Positions 29,165 to 38,436 of a stretch of 64,000 nucleotides of DNA are shown here, in pieces (the first letter of the stretch is position 1; each line of letters opens with the position of its first letter). The stretch is from Calothrix sp. CSU_2_0 (GTDB lineage: Bacteria; Cyanobacteriota; Cyanobacteriia; Cyanobacteriales; Nostocaceae): contig JAAUPE010000005.1 of assembly GCA_012034595.1 (NCBI GenBank), positions 1 to 64,000 on the forward strand, in the 5' to 3' direction. The position numbers and the translations under genes are program-made. The notes beneath the pieces are model-generated. The model did no database searches and was not told the DNA's origin. It saw only the letters and a list, made by a program, of their open reading frames with translations.

Positions 29165-29716
29165 CTTTGTTCGTATCTATGATGTGCTGAATAAAGTTAG
29201 TTTGATTAGGTATGTTTTGCGGTTGTGTCGCTGTAAAACCCATGCAAAACTATACCCGAAGATTTGTACTTAATCAGCATAATTTGATTACATCTTCCAG
29301 AAATTATGTTTAATGGATTTCAGAGCTTGACTTTGAAACGCAGAGAGAAGTTAGCGGTGTCGGTTTCCGTCCCGCCAAACTAAGCCCTAGCCCTTTCAGG
29401 GCGGCTTCGCCCACGGGCACGCTACGCGAACGGCAGAGAGAAGAGGAGGTAAGCGCAAAGTTACGCAGAGTATTTACTTAAAAGTCTAGTAGTCTGTCAA
29501 TTTTATTTTGACGGTTATGTATACATCCACAATCCTGTAGAGACAGCGAAGTTGCCGGACAGAATCTTCTGTCCCGGCACATTCGCGTAGCAATGCTACG
29601 CGAATGTGCCGAAGAGAAGTTTGTGGTGAGACAGCCCTGAAGAAGGGTTTCCCACTTTCAGAAGCCACTTCGTGTCTACCGCAGGGAACTGGGAATCCGA
29701 AGGGGGACGGAAACCG
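29165..29716. other. Non-coding stretch with dispersed repeats
   Basis: No gene seen. It contains CGCAGAGAGAAG-type repeats (29337-29360, 29430-29455), TTCGCCCACGGGCACGCTACG-like words and a 17-bp perfect hairpin at 29575-29611 listed separately. The ORF at 29486-29668 is repeat translation. Confidence 0.6.
29575..29611. repeat. 17-bp perfect hairpin repeat
   Basis: CGGCACATTCGCGTAGC, loop AAT, then its exact reverse complement. Such GCGTAGC/GCTACGC palindromes are dispersed repeats in filamentous cyanobacteria. Confidence 0.85.
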
Positions 29717-30522
29717 CTTTCAAGGGTAGGTATTTAAAAATCAGGCAGTAGAGAGGGTGATTTGAGAGACATGGAGTTGTGGTGTTAAGCTTGGCCAAGG
29801 TTCAGGAAAAAAGCTACCTTGAGGTAGGGGAAGACGATTAAGAACGGCAGCCTTAATCACTAAAAATCCACGACGAAAACACGAGAGACAACGATGGAAG
29901 ACACTATTTTTAAAATTGCGTCGTGCAACATGGGTTTGTGGTAATTCGTCTAAACTACTAATAGGCTTGCTTGGCATCAATAGCACCTCCAACACTAACC
30001 TGCCATAAAGTAGCGATTGCGATCGCTAACCAATGTCTCTCGGCTCGTTTGGGGTCTGTCATTTTAGTTTGATGCCAAGCGAAACCACCTCTTTTGCCGT
30101 CTTTAAATAGACATTCAATCCAAGAGCGCATCGAATACCAACAAGCATCCGCAACTTCGGGGTGTAAATCAGTGAGAATTAACCAAGGTTCGGCATAACC
30201 CTCGTCATGACGGGCTAACAATGTACATTCAATCGGGTTACTTTTGAAACAAGTTACTAATGACTTAGTATCCAGCATAGTAGTGGACTAAAACAAGATG
30301 TTATATCGAGTGAAGTTCGACCAGTCCACATTGCGAGTACAACAGCTTGAGGTTTTGTGAGATTTGGCATTTTTTCAATTACTTTTCTAGTCCATTCTCT
30401 TAATTCCTCGCTTTTTCCTACTTGCATTCACCCTCCTACACCCGTAGTAATTCTGCTGATAAAACCTAGATAAGTATTTTACCTGCAAAAATACGCCTTT
30501 ATTAAATACCTACCCTTGAAAG
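29717..30522 (-). mobile_element. Internally deleted insertion sequence with 21-bp terminal inverted repeats
   Basis: A 21-bp sequence starting CTTTCAAGGGTAGG at 29717-29737 is repeated exactly in inverted orientation at 30502-30522. The 806 bp between hold the start and the end of a DDE transposase gene but not its middle. I see no clear target duplication in the flanks. The element probably cannot move itself but could be mobilised by an intact relative. Confidence 0.82.
29741..30427 (-). pseudogene. Transposase remnant (N-terminus joined to C-terminal part)
   Basis: From ATG 30427 the first 40 codons (MQVGKSEELREWTRKVIEKM, then PNLTKPQAVVLAMW) look like the start of a cyanobacterial DDE transposase. 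The frame then breaks, and 29958-30278 resumes with the C-terminal catalytic part (CTLLARHDEGYAEPWLILTD, then SWIECLFKDGKRGGF). A further one-base shift near 29960 leads into the last 84 residues (LPQTHVARRNFKNSVFHRCL). The middle of the usual roughly 400-residue protein is missing. I think it is IS4-like but cannot fix the family. The gene is dead. Confidence 0.8.
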
Positions 30523-30584
30523 GGAGAACCCACCCCTACTTGGTATTCCCTTATAAATCAGACTTGTGTGTACATGAATGTCGT

Positions 30585-31868
30585 CTACTGCTGTGCTTGG
30601 GTTGGGAAAGCACCAGGTCGAACTGCGATCGCAACATTTTGACCGTTGCGACGTAGTTCCATGCGTAAGTCTGTACCAATTTGACTACTTTCAACGGCTC
30701 TTTGAACGCTATCGGCATCGGTGACGGTTTGACCGTTGAGTTTTTCGATGATGTCACCGACGCGGATTCCTGCTTGGGCTGCGGGTGAGTTGGGGACAAC
30801 TCTGCGAACGAGAACACCTTTGTCTATATCAACATCTAACCCGCTATTGGGGTCGGAATTGATATTTTCTTTGAGTTCGGGTGTTAAAGCTTGCATTTGG
30901 ATTCCTAAGTAGGGGTGTTGGACTGTACCCGTGGCAATTAATTGCTTGGAAATACGCTGTGCGGTGTTGATGGGAATTGCAAACCCTAATCCTTGTGCCC
31001 CTTGGATAATAGCGGTATTCATACCAATTACTTCCCCACGGGCATTTAGTAAGGGACCACCGGAATTTCCGGGGTTAATTGCGGCATCGGTTTGGATGTA
31101 GCTTACCCGTTTGTCTCCAGCACCAATTAAATTGCTGCTGCGTCCGGTGGCGCTAATGATACCAGTGGTGACGGTGTTATCTAAACCCAGGGGATTACCA
31201 ATTGCGATCGCCCATTCACCGGGTTGTAATTGGTCGGAGTTTCCTAGTGCGACGATGGGTAGGTTATTAGCCTGAATTTGGACTACGGCAACATCGGTTA
31301 ATTCGTCTTTTCCTAAGACTTTACCTTGAAATTTGCGTCCATCTTTAAGGATTACTTGTACTTTGTCGGCACCATCAACAACGTGGGCATTGGTTAAAAT
31401 TCGACCGTCGGCACTAATGATGAAACCCGAACCTGTACCACGTTCTAAGCGTCTTTGTTGGGGAACTCCACCTTCCGAACCAAAAAAGCGACGCAGGAGG
31501 GGGTCGTTCAATTCGTCGGGAATTGAGGATTTTACTGTTCGCGATGCTTCAATTCTAACAACTGCTGTACCTACTTTATTCACAACTGATGTGACATAGT
31601 TGCTATTCGCTGGGGGGTTGAGGGGTTCAGCTTTGACGGAAGTAATAGCAAGATTGGAGACATTAGCACCTAGCTTTTGTTGGTTGGTAGCAATATAACC
31701 TCCCGCTAAGGTCATTCCTGAACCTAGTACTACCAAGGATAAATTCATTGCTGCACGAACCCAAGGATAGGGTTTTGCATTGGTATTTTGCGAATCTATT
31801 GGAGAATTTGAATTATTGCGATTGCTTTGAGGTGTTTGGTTTTGTTGATCGTCTGGTTTGTTTAACAT
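30585..31868 (-). CDS. htrA: HtrA/DegP-family serine protease (HhoA-like)
   Basis: A 427-residue periplasmic or lumenal trypsin-like protease with an N-terminal membrane segment (AAMNLSLVVLGSGMTLAGGY) near residues 40-60. The triad is visible: His in ILTNAHVVDG, Asp in DELTDVAVVQI, Ser in NPGNSGGPLLN. One PDZ domain lies near residues 315-415 (LVRRVVPNSPAAQAGIRVGD). Cyanobacteria have HtrA, HhoA and HhoB; I cannot say which one this is. These enzymes degrade or refold damaged exported proteins. A tandem 14-bp repeat overlapping a promoter-like sequence lies upstream at 31935-31964. Confidence 0.92.
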   Translation of the reverse strand: MLNKPDDQQNQTPQSNRNNSNSPIDSQNTNAKPYPWVRAAMNLSLVVLGSGMTLAGGYIATNQQKLGANVSNLAITSVKAEPLNPPANSNYVTSVVNKVGTAVVRIEASRTVKSSIPDELNDPLLRRFFGSEGGVPQQRRLERGTGSGFIISADGRILTNAHVVDGADKVQVILKDGRKFQGKVLGKDELTDVAVVQIQANNLPIVALGNSDQLQPGEWAIAIGNPLGLDNTVTTGIISATGRSSNLIGAGDKRVSYIQTDAAINPGNSGGPLLNARGEVIGMNTAIIQGAQGLGFAIPINTAQRISKQLIATGTVQHPYLGIQMQALTPELKENINSDPNSGLDVDIDKGVLVRRVVPNSPAAQAGIRVGDIIEKLNGQTVTDADSVQRAVESSQIGTDLRMELRRNGQNVAIAVRPGAFPTQAQQ

Positions 31869-32175
31869 TTGCTCTCTAGAATATATTTGTATTATTTAGA
31901 CTTACTTCTAATCATAGATAAGATTTGTGGAGCTTTTGTTCGCGTATATTTGTTCGCGTATAATCTATGGAAAAAGTGAACCCTACAGCGAATACATCTT
32001 CTAGCCTAATGCATATTTTATAGAGTTGTGTATTGGTTTCAAATACTGAAACCGGGGATGAAGTTGTTACTCAAAGAAGCTTTCTCTGGATTAGAATGAA
32101 AATTTAGGCTGCTGTAATTGCGATCGCCAACGGTAAGATAAAGATTGAGTTGGTTTACCGGGGTGAGTGAAAATT
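31869..32175. other. Divergent spacer between htrA and rubredoxin
   Basis: Besides the 14-bp tandem repeat and promoter at 31935-31964 (listed separately) I see no gene or strong secondary structure. Confidence 0.5.
31935..31964 (+). promoter_or_regulatory. Tandem 14-bp repeat overlapping a sigma70-like promoter
   Basis: TTTGTTCGCGTATA occurs twice in direct succession (31935-31948, 31949-31962). Together they build TTGTTC (31936-31941), a 17-bp spacer and TATAAT (31959-31964) on the plus strand, oriented toward the rubredoxin gene 210 bp away. Confidence 0.5.
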
Positions 32176-32337
32176 ATGAAAAAATATGTGTGTAGCGTCT
32201 GTGGGTATGAGTACGATCCGGAAGTGGGTGATGTAGATAGTGGAATTGAACCGGGAACGGCATTTGAAGATATAGCGGATGATTGGGTTTGTCCGGTTTG
32301 TGGTGCAACTAAAGACCAATTTGAAGAGGTTGAATAA
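32176..32337 (+). CDS. Rubredoxin
   Basis: A 53-residue protein, too short for the ORF track: [20 protein letters not shown], then [18 protein letters not shown]. The two C-x2-C knuckles (CSVCGY and CPVCGA) bind a single iron, and the spacing is that of classical rubredoxins. There is no C-terminal membrane anchor, so it is not the photosystem-assembly RubA. It would carry electrons in the cytosol. It sits 48 bp upstream of a flavoprotein on the same strand, possibly its redox partner, though that is inference. Confidence 0.93.
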   Translation: MKKYVCSVCGYEYDPEVGDVDSGIEPGTAFEDIADDWVCPVCGATKDQFEEVE

Positions 32338-32385
32338 TTGCAGCACAATGGCATGAGAATTGTAGTTAAGTAGGAAATTTTCTCG

Positions 32386-33618
32386 TTGCAACCTGTAAGA
32401 ATTATTGTTATCGGTGGTGGTGCTGCTGGATTTTTTGGTGCGATCGCAGCTGCCAGAACAAATGTTTTTGCTCAAGTTATTTTACTCGAAGCTAGTCAAC
32501 AGTTATTGACAAAAGTACGTATTTCTGGTGGGGGTAGGTGTAATGTCACCCATGCTTGTTTTGATGGGAAGACTTTGGTGCAAAATTATCCCAGGGGTAA
32601 TAAAGCTTTAATTGGTGCTTTTTCGCGGTTTCAACCTCAGGATACTGTTGCTTGGTTTAGTAAGCATGGAGTACAGCTAAAAACTGAAGCTGATGGACGG
32701 ATGTTTCCCATTACCGATAGTTCGGAGACTATTGTTAATTGTCTGATGAATGCGGCAAAAATGGCTGGTGTGAAGATTTGCACGGGTACAGCAGTCGTTT
32801 CAGTAAATAAGGTCAATTCGGAATTTGCGGTGGTTTTGAAATCGGGGGAAACATTGGAATGCGATCGCATTTTAATTGCTACTGGTAGTAATCCTGTTGG
32901 ATATAGGATAGCGCAAGGATTTGGACATGTTATCGAGACTCCTGTTCCTTCGTTATTCACTTTCAATATTCGCGATCGTAGCTTGAGGGAATTAGCTGGT
33001 GTTAGTGTGAATCCGGTTAGATTGCGTTTAAATATCCCCGAACAACCCCAACTGGAACAAATGGGAGCATTGTTAATTACCCATTGGGGTTTAAGTGGTC
33101 CTGCTGTTTTAAAATTATCTGCATGGGGTGCTAGGATGCTTCATGAAAGTAGGTATCAAGGTACTTTGTTGGTGAATTGGTTGCCGGGAATGAAGCAGGA
33201 GGATATTCGTCAAAAGTTATTACAAACGAAGGAAGAAGTACCGAGACGTTCGGTTCTTTTACATCGTGCGATCGATATACCTCATCGTCTTTGGCAATAT
33301 TTGGTTTCTCGGATTGATATGAATAGTGAGACTCCTTGGGCAGAACTTTCTAAAAAGCACTTAAATTTACTGGTGCAAGAGTTATATCAAGGGCAGTATT
33401 TGGTGGATGGGAAGGGTGTTTTTAAGGATGAATTTGTCACTTGTGGTGGAGTTAATTTAAAGGAAGTTAATTTTAAAACAATGGAAAGTAAGTTAGTTCC
33501 GGGAATTTATTTTGCAGGGGAAGTGTTAGATATTGATGGTGTTACTGGTGGGTTTAATTTTCAGAGTGCATGGACAACTTCTTATTTAGCAGGTGTGGCA
33601 ATGGGGGATAATAATTAA
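32386..33618 (+). CDS. HI0933-family (BaiN/YhiN-like) FAD-dependent oxidoreductase
   Basis: A 410-residue flavoprotein starting at TTG (no ATG lies close by) directly with the FAD-binding motif VIGGGAAGFFGAIAAA at residues 7-22. The family pattern GGGRCNVTHA is near residue 50, and the C-terminal FAD contact GEVLDIDGVTGGFNFQSAW is near residue 385. HI0933-like proteins are widespread; some act as flavin reductases or dehydrogenases of unknown substrate. Its closeness to rubredoxin suggests a short electron-transfer unit. An AGTTAGG/AATTAGG heptamer array follows the stop. Confidence 0.88.
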   Translation: MQPVRIIVIGGGAAGFFGAIAAARTNVFAQVILLEASQQLLTKVRISGGGRCNVTHACFDGKTLVQNYPRGNKALIGAFSRFQPQDTVAWFSKHGVQLKTEADGRMFPITDSSETIVNCLMNAAKMAGVKICTGTAVVSVNKVNSEFAVVLKSGETLECDRILIATGSNPVGYRIAQGFGHVIETPVPSLFTFNIRDRSLRELAGVSVNPVRLRLNIPEQPQLEQMGALLITHWGLSGPAVLKLSAWGARMLHESRYQGTLLVNWLPGMKQEDIRQKLLQTKEEVPRRSVLLHRAIDIPHRLWQYLVSRIDMNSETPWAELSKKHLNLLVQELYQGQYLVDGKGVFKDEFVTCGGVNLKEVNFKTMESKLVPGIYFAGEVLDIDGVTGGFNFQSAWTTSYLAGVAMGDNN

Positions 33619-33675
33619 GAGTTAGGAATTAGGAATTAGGAATTAAGACTAGGAATTAGGAGTTAGGAGTTAATA
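33619..33675 (+). repeat. Heptamer array after the flavoprotein gene
   Basis: GAGTTAG/GAATTAG units begin at the first base after the stop codon. They are followed near 33705-33740 by a CTTGGCG-type dispersed repeat. Confidence 0.85.
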
Positions 33676-33766
33676 TACCAGTCCTAAATTAATTAATAAA
33701 CCTCAATCTCTTTCCTTGGCGTACTTGGCGACTTGGCGGTTATATAATATTATTAAAATTCCTAAT

Positions 33767-34859
33767 TTAAACAATATTGCTATTACTAATAATCAAATTT
33801 ATCCATTCCTGAAAATCATCACTCACAATTAACTGTTTTTCTTGCATCTCAATACCTTCAACACCAATACTAGTACTAATTACAGGCAAACCAGCTTGCA
33901 ACATTTCTAATGTCTTTAATTTAATTCCTGCACCTGTTTTTAAAGGTACAATACCCATTCCTGCCCGTTCAAAAAATTCTCTTGGATTTTCGATAAATCC
34001 AGTAATAATAATATTTTGACTAGCCATATTTTTGACTTTTTGAGAAGGATTTGAACCGACTATATATAATTTAAAGTCGCTATCTTTTTGGAATAAAAAT
34101 TGAAAACAATTATCGACAAAATTAAGAATGGCTTCCTCATTTTCCGGACGATTTATTGCACCCCAAAAAGTAGAGTTTTCGGTTCGATTTGTTCGGGTTT
34201 TCTCTTAACTTGATAGACAAAATCGCTAAGTTTGGGAGCTTTTACAAAAATTTTATTTGGTAGGATGGAAAATAATGAAGTCAAAATATCTTTATCTTTC
34301 TGTGATAATACCCACAAGTTATTTGCGGTTGAATAGATTTTATTTTCGTAGTTGAATGTTCTTGCTGCTTCTATTCCCAAAATAGGATTATTCGCAGTTT
34401 TCCTTAATAAAGATTGGGTAATAATGTCGTGGATACTAATCACTGTTTTGGTAAATTTTGGATTTATTAAGGTGCTAATTAAATCTAGATATACCGCAGC
34501 ATGTGAATATTCAAAGTGAATAATATCATAGGTATTATTTGAGATTAATTCTGTAATTTTAGCGGAGATTTTAGGTTGCGATCGCGTTGCAAATTTTAGC
34601 GGGATATAATAATTTTTGAAACAACTACTAATTTTATTGATTTTAGTCAGTGGATAAAGGTAAATATTACGATTTGATTGATTAAATAAGTCAATTAAAT
34701 CACTAGCAGCATCAATTTCTACTTGATTGGCAATCACCAAAATATCTATTTGATTATTTGATGTTGTGTATGCTTGAAGATTATTAAAGGCGATTTTTGC
34801 CCAGCTTGGGGATATTTATAAGTTGGTGTATGTGCTGAGATGAAAAGTATTTTTGACAT
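33767..34859 (-). pseudogene. GT4-type glycosyltransferase, doubly frameshifted
   Basis: From ATG 34859 (MSKILFISAHTPTYKYPQAG) three frames join into one roughly 365-residue protein if one base is added to the T5 run at 34794-34798 and one to the A5 run at 34165-34169. The second join gives LLFWGAINRPENEEAILNF, which restores the GT4 core. The C-terminal half has the nucleotide-sugar contact region (MGIVPLKTGAGIKLKTLEML, then QAGLPVISTSIGVEG). It is last in the leftward exopolysaccharide operon. Both defects are homopolymer deficits, so a sequencing artefact is likely. The donor sugar is unknown. Confidence 0.83.
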
Positions 34860-34897
34860 TTTTATTAATATTTTAAAAGCAGAGGTTCGCAGAGGAG

Positions 34898-35746
34898 TTA
34901 CCATTTTCCAAAGTCATCGGTAACGGGTTTATTAATATATCTGGTAATTTTAATTTTTAATTTTCTGGCATTTAAGGGATTGAGAAAATACCTTGTTGGT
35001 AAAGCGAATATTTCATTAATAATCCATGAAATGTAAGCTTTAGTTTGCTGCCAAGTTAATTTTTTATCAACATAAGTATTTGTCTGCTGGCTAATTTGCC
35101 AAGATTCATAAATTAATTTTGCTCTTGTTATCGGATTAGTCGATGAACTCATTCCGTTGAGGGAATAAGCTGCAAGTGGAGTATCAATATAATGAAAATT
35201 GCAATTAGCTAAAAATAAACGTAAAATTAAATCGTAATCAGCAGCTATATGGAAACAAGTTTTATATAAACCAACTAATTTGTAAGCTGTTTTTTTTATG
35301 AAGCAAGAGGGGTGATTTAAAGTAAAGCGTATTGGTAGTTTCTCGATGTCTCCAGGAACGAATGTTGCTACATATTCACCTTTAAAATAGTTTGTAATTG
35401 GTGAGTAAATAATATCTATTTGATGATGACTTGTAAATGTGTCTTCGACTATTTTAATTGCACCGCAATTGTACCAATCATCTGAATTAATAATACCGAT
35501 TATATCTCCACTCGCGAGAGATATTCCTTTGTTCATTGCGTCATATGCACCGTTATCGGGTTCAGATATAAAAACATTTATATAGTCTGAATATTTTTTG
35601 ATTATCTCGCAAGTTCGATCGGTGGAACCTCCATCGATAACTATATATTCAAGCGGGAATTTATGGGTTTGGTGTATTACACTCAATATTGTTTTTTCAA
35701 TTGTTTTTTCAGAATTAAATGTTGGTGTAATAATTGATATTTTCAT
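34898..35746 (-). CDS. GT2 family glycosyltransferase
   Basis: A 282-residue GT-A fold enzyme of the WcaA/colanic acid type. The N-terminus KISIITPTFNSEKTIEKTIL and DGGSTDRTCEII are the nucleotide-binding part, and INSDDWYN is the metal-binding D-x-D equivalent. A DYDLILRLFLANCNFHYIDT segment supplies the acceptor loop. There is no membrane anchor. It lies 12 bp downstream of the polymerase gene and 38 bp upstream of the terminal GT4 gene, so it belongs to the leftward operon. Confidence 0.88.
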   Translation of the reverse strand: MKISIITPTFNSEKTIEKTILSVIHQTHKFPLEYIVIDGGSTDRTCEIIKKYSDYINVFISEPDNGAYDAMNKGISLASGDIIGIINSDDWYNCGAIKIVEDTFTSHHQIDIIYSPITNYFKGEYVATFVPGDIEKLPIRFTLNHPSCFIKKTAYKLVGLYKTCFHIAADYDLILRLFLANCNFHYIDTPLAAYSLNGMSSSTNPITRAKLIYESWQISQQTNTYVDKKLTWQQTKAYISWIINEIFALPTRYFLNPLNARKLKIKITRYINKPVTDDFGKW

Positions 35747-35758
35747 GATGTTTCTATT

Positions 35759-36888
35759 TTATGAGCGATAGGATATTAAATTTTTTGGTGTTTCTGATTC
35801 ATCTAATGATAAGGAAAGAATCACAATAAATAAAAATGGTGTGACTCCTTGAAATGTACTGTGTAAAAACAAGCTAAAAAATAGATATGAAAATATATAT
35901 TTATAGTTTTCATATTTGTAATAACCGCTAATTGCTCTAATTAGTATATAGAAGTAGAGAATACCGAGAACAATACCTGTGTAAGCTATAACTTCAAGAA
36001 AGGAGTTATGAATAATTGCTCCAATTGGTCTAAATGTTGTTTCATAATTTTCACCATAACCTTTTAATGCTAAATGCCAATCATTTATGTAAGATTGCAT
36101 GAGGAAACGGTTTGCTTCAAATCGAAATAAGTTGGATGTGTCGTTAACTGAAAATAATCTGTTTGAACCTGTATCATATTCGTAACCAACTTCAACAAAG
36201 TTAAGGAAAAATTCCCCAACTAAAATACCAAAAATATTAGCAAATAGGAAAAGTAAGGGAAAGTTAATTTTTTTGCAAATCTGGCAAATGGTTTTTCAAA
36301 ACAAAGGATGGTAAAAAAGATGATTAAGCTGAAAAAGTAGTTACGACTCAGGAATAGACAAGATGAAACTAAAGCTATAATTATGCCGGGTTTAAATTTT
36401 GTTTTGATGGATAAAAAGAAGAATAGAAGCATAAATAAACCGGAAACATTTGGATCACCGTTACTTAAGCTAATCCGTAATGAACCATCAAACTCGATTC
36501 GACGATATATAGCCATTTGGTAAATTATGGCAATAGTTGAGAACCAGCATAATATTGTTAAATAGATTTTTTTAATTTTAATTTGAGGAAATCCACTAAA
36601 TCCAATTGAAATTAAAGCAATTGGTAAGCTATATCGAAATAGTTGATAACTAGATGTATTAATCACAGTAATTATCATGATTAAGCAGACTGTGACGATT
36701 TCGCTAATTTGTAATTTACTGCGATCGCGAAGTAGTTGAAATATGAGGAGAATTGCAAGTATAGGTAGGAAGAGTTTGGCATGGGGCAGTTCGAGTTCGT
36801 AAGGTATTAGGTATAATGCTGTGATGCAGTACAAGATTAGGGTATAGAAGAAGTAGTTTATTTCTGTTTTGATGATTGGGATAGACAT
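35759..36888 (-). pseudogene. O-antigen polymerase/ligase-like membrane protein (Wzy type), frameshifted
   Basis: Two reverse ORFs form one roughly 377-residue, ten- or eleven-helix membrane protein. The first (start 36888) has about eight helices and stops after LIFLVF. Adding one base to the T7 run at 36268-36274 carries the frame on through INFPLLFLFANIFGILVGEF and a long periplasmic loop into MQSYINDWHLALKGYGENYE, where the conserved His of the ligase/polymerase loop (IIHNSFLEVIAYTG) is seen. It would polymerise or transfer repeat units. The single homopolymer deficit suggests sequencing error. Confidence 0.82.
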
Positions 36889-37149
36889 ATAAATGAATTA
36901 ACAGCTAGACTTTTTTATCAGTGCAAAACTTCAAATAAATACTCTGCGAAACTCCGCATTTAACTCCCGTAGTTTTGCGGAAGAATAATCTAGCGCAAAC
37001 TAATCTCAGTGTTTCTTTAAGTTTCAAAGTCGATTTTTAAAGGTTTTTATAGGAATAAAGTATCTCACAGCGTCAAGAATAAGAAAAATATCGATAGTTT
37101 TAATTTTTAAGTTTTATCAGTCTTAATTTTCCCAAATCATTAATGACTA

Positions 37150-38430
37150 TTATTGAAGTCGGTGATATTTTTTGATTACTTCTGCAAATAGTTGTGCATA
37201 GCGTTGTGCTTGGAGTTGTTGGGTAAATTCAGTTTTAGCTTTTTCACGGGCATTTTGACTTAGTTTTTGCCAACGCTGATGGTTTTCTAAAACCCAAATA
37301 ATTCCACTTGCTAAATTTTCTGCATCTAAGGGTTGAGCTAGAAAACCGTTATTTTGATGTTCGACCATTTCTGGGATTCCACCAATCGCAAAAGCAACGC
37401 ATGGTGTTCCACTCGCTAATGATTCCATAATCGTATTCGGCAAATTGTCTTCGATATATGGTGCTACAAATACATCACTTGCTGCATATATTAATGCTAA
37501 AGAAATTTCATCGTTGAGGTTTCCCATGTAGTGACTGGGAAAACCTAAGTCTAATTTAAGTTGTAATTGCAGTTTGTCTTTAATTTTGCTGGGTAATATT
37601 CCAAAAATGACTAATTCTATTTTTTCTGTATATCCCGATGCTTGCAGGAATTGTAATGCTTTGTGGAAGTACTCCGAACCTTTGCGTTTCTGATAAAGCG
37701 AGTTTGCTCCGATTAGTACAAGCTGCTTGTCTTGTGGTAGGTTGAGGTGTTCCCGTGCAAAGTTACGGTTTACTGGTTTGTAGCGTTGAATGTCGATACC
37801 GTTGGGGATGACTTCGATGTGAGCTTGGGAAAATAGCGAACTTGCACGAACGCAATTTGCTAACCATTTGCTTGGTGTGACAATGGTAATGTCTAGATTT
37901 TGCCAAGCTTTAAATTTGCGTTTCCATATCCATCGCGATATATCTCGTTCTTTGTGACTGTTAAGTTGCGGACATACACCACAAGATTTAGTATAGCGAT
38001 CGCATCCATTACTGTATTGACATCCCCCTGTAAATGTCCACATGTCATGCAATGTCCAAACTAGGGGTTTTTTCCAGTGGGGAAGACTTTCGATACGTAT
38101 GTAACCACATGTCCAATGTAGGTTAATGATATCGGGGGATATTGCCGCAATTTTATTAGCTGTAAAGTCGGGAAACCATTGTGGTGAAAATGTACCGTAA
38201 CCACGACCTTGATATTTATTTAATGGTAAATTATCTAATGTTGGTCTAGCTTGGTTGATATATTTCTCTAGTTTATTTGTTGCTCCAATAATTTGATTTT
38301 CACTACTTTCTTGATATTGAACCAACATTGTGGAGTCAATGTTGATTTTTTTCAATCCTTCATGCAAACGAAAAGATGCTTTTGCAGCACCACCATTTAA
38401 ATCGAATGTACTTAGGATGAGAGGATGCAT
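37150..38430 (-). CDS. GT4 family glycosyltransferase
   Basis: A 426-residue GT-B enzyme. The N-terminal domain begins with LILSTFDLNGGAAKASFRLH and holds the cysteine-rich WTFTGGCQYSNGCDRYTKSC segment typical of this subgroup. The C-terminal GT4 domain has LIGANSLYQKRKGSEYFHKA and the E-x7-E region VAPYIEDNLPNTIMESLASG. It probably transfers a hexose from a nucleotide sugar to a lipid-linked exopolysaccharide intermediate. It follows the methyltransferase gene by 6 bp, which supports cotranscription. Confidence 0.9.
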   Translation of the reverse strand: MHPLILSTFDLNGGAAKASFRLHEGLKKINIDSTMLVQYQESSENQIIGATNKLEKYINQARPTLDNLPLNKYQGRGYGTFSPQWFPDFTANKIAAISPDIINLHWTCGYIRIESLPHWKKPLVWTLHDMWTFTGGCQYSNGCDRYTKSCGVCPQLNSHKERDISRWIWKRKFKAWQNLDITIVTPSKWLANCVRASSLFSQAHIEVIPNGIDIQRYKPVNRNFAREHLNLPQDKQLVLIGANSLYQKRKGSEYFHKALQFLQASGYTEKIELVIFGILPSKIKDKLQLQLKLDLGFPSHYMGNLNDEISLALIYAASDVFVAPYIEDNLPNTIMESLASGTPCVAFAIGGIPEMVEHQNNGFLAQPLDAENLASGIIWVLENHQRWQKLSQNAREKAKTEFTQQLQAQRYAQLFAEVIKKYHRLQ

Positions 38431-38436
38431 TAGTGT

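Noticed and set aside
34041-34060. TTTGAACC resembling a tRNA T-loop
   Set aside because: It lies within glycosyltransferase coding sequence and no cloverleaf can be formed around it; no tRNA was found in the window.
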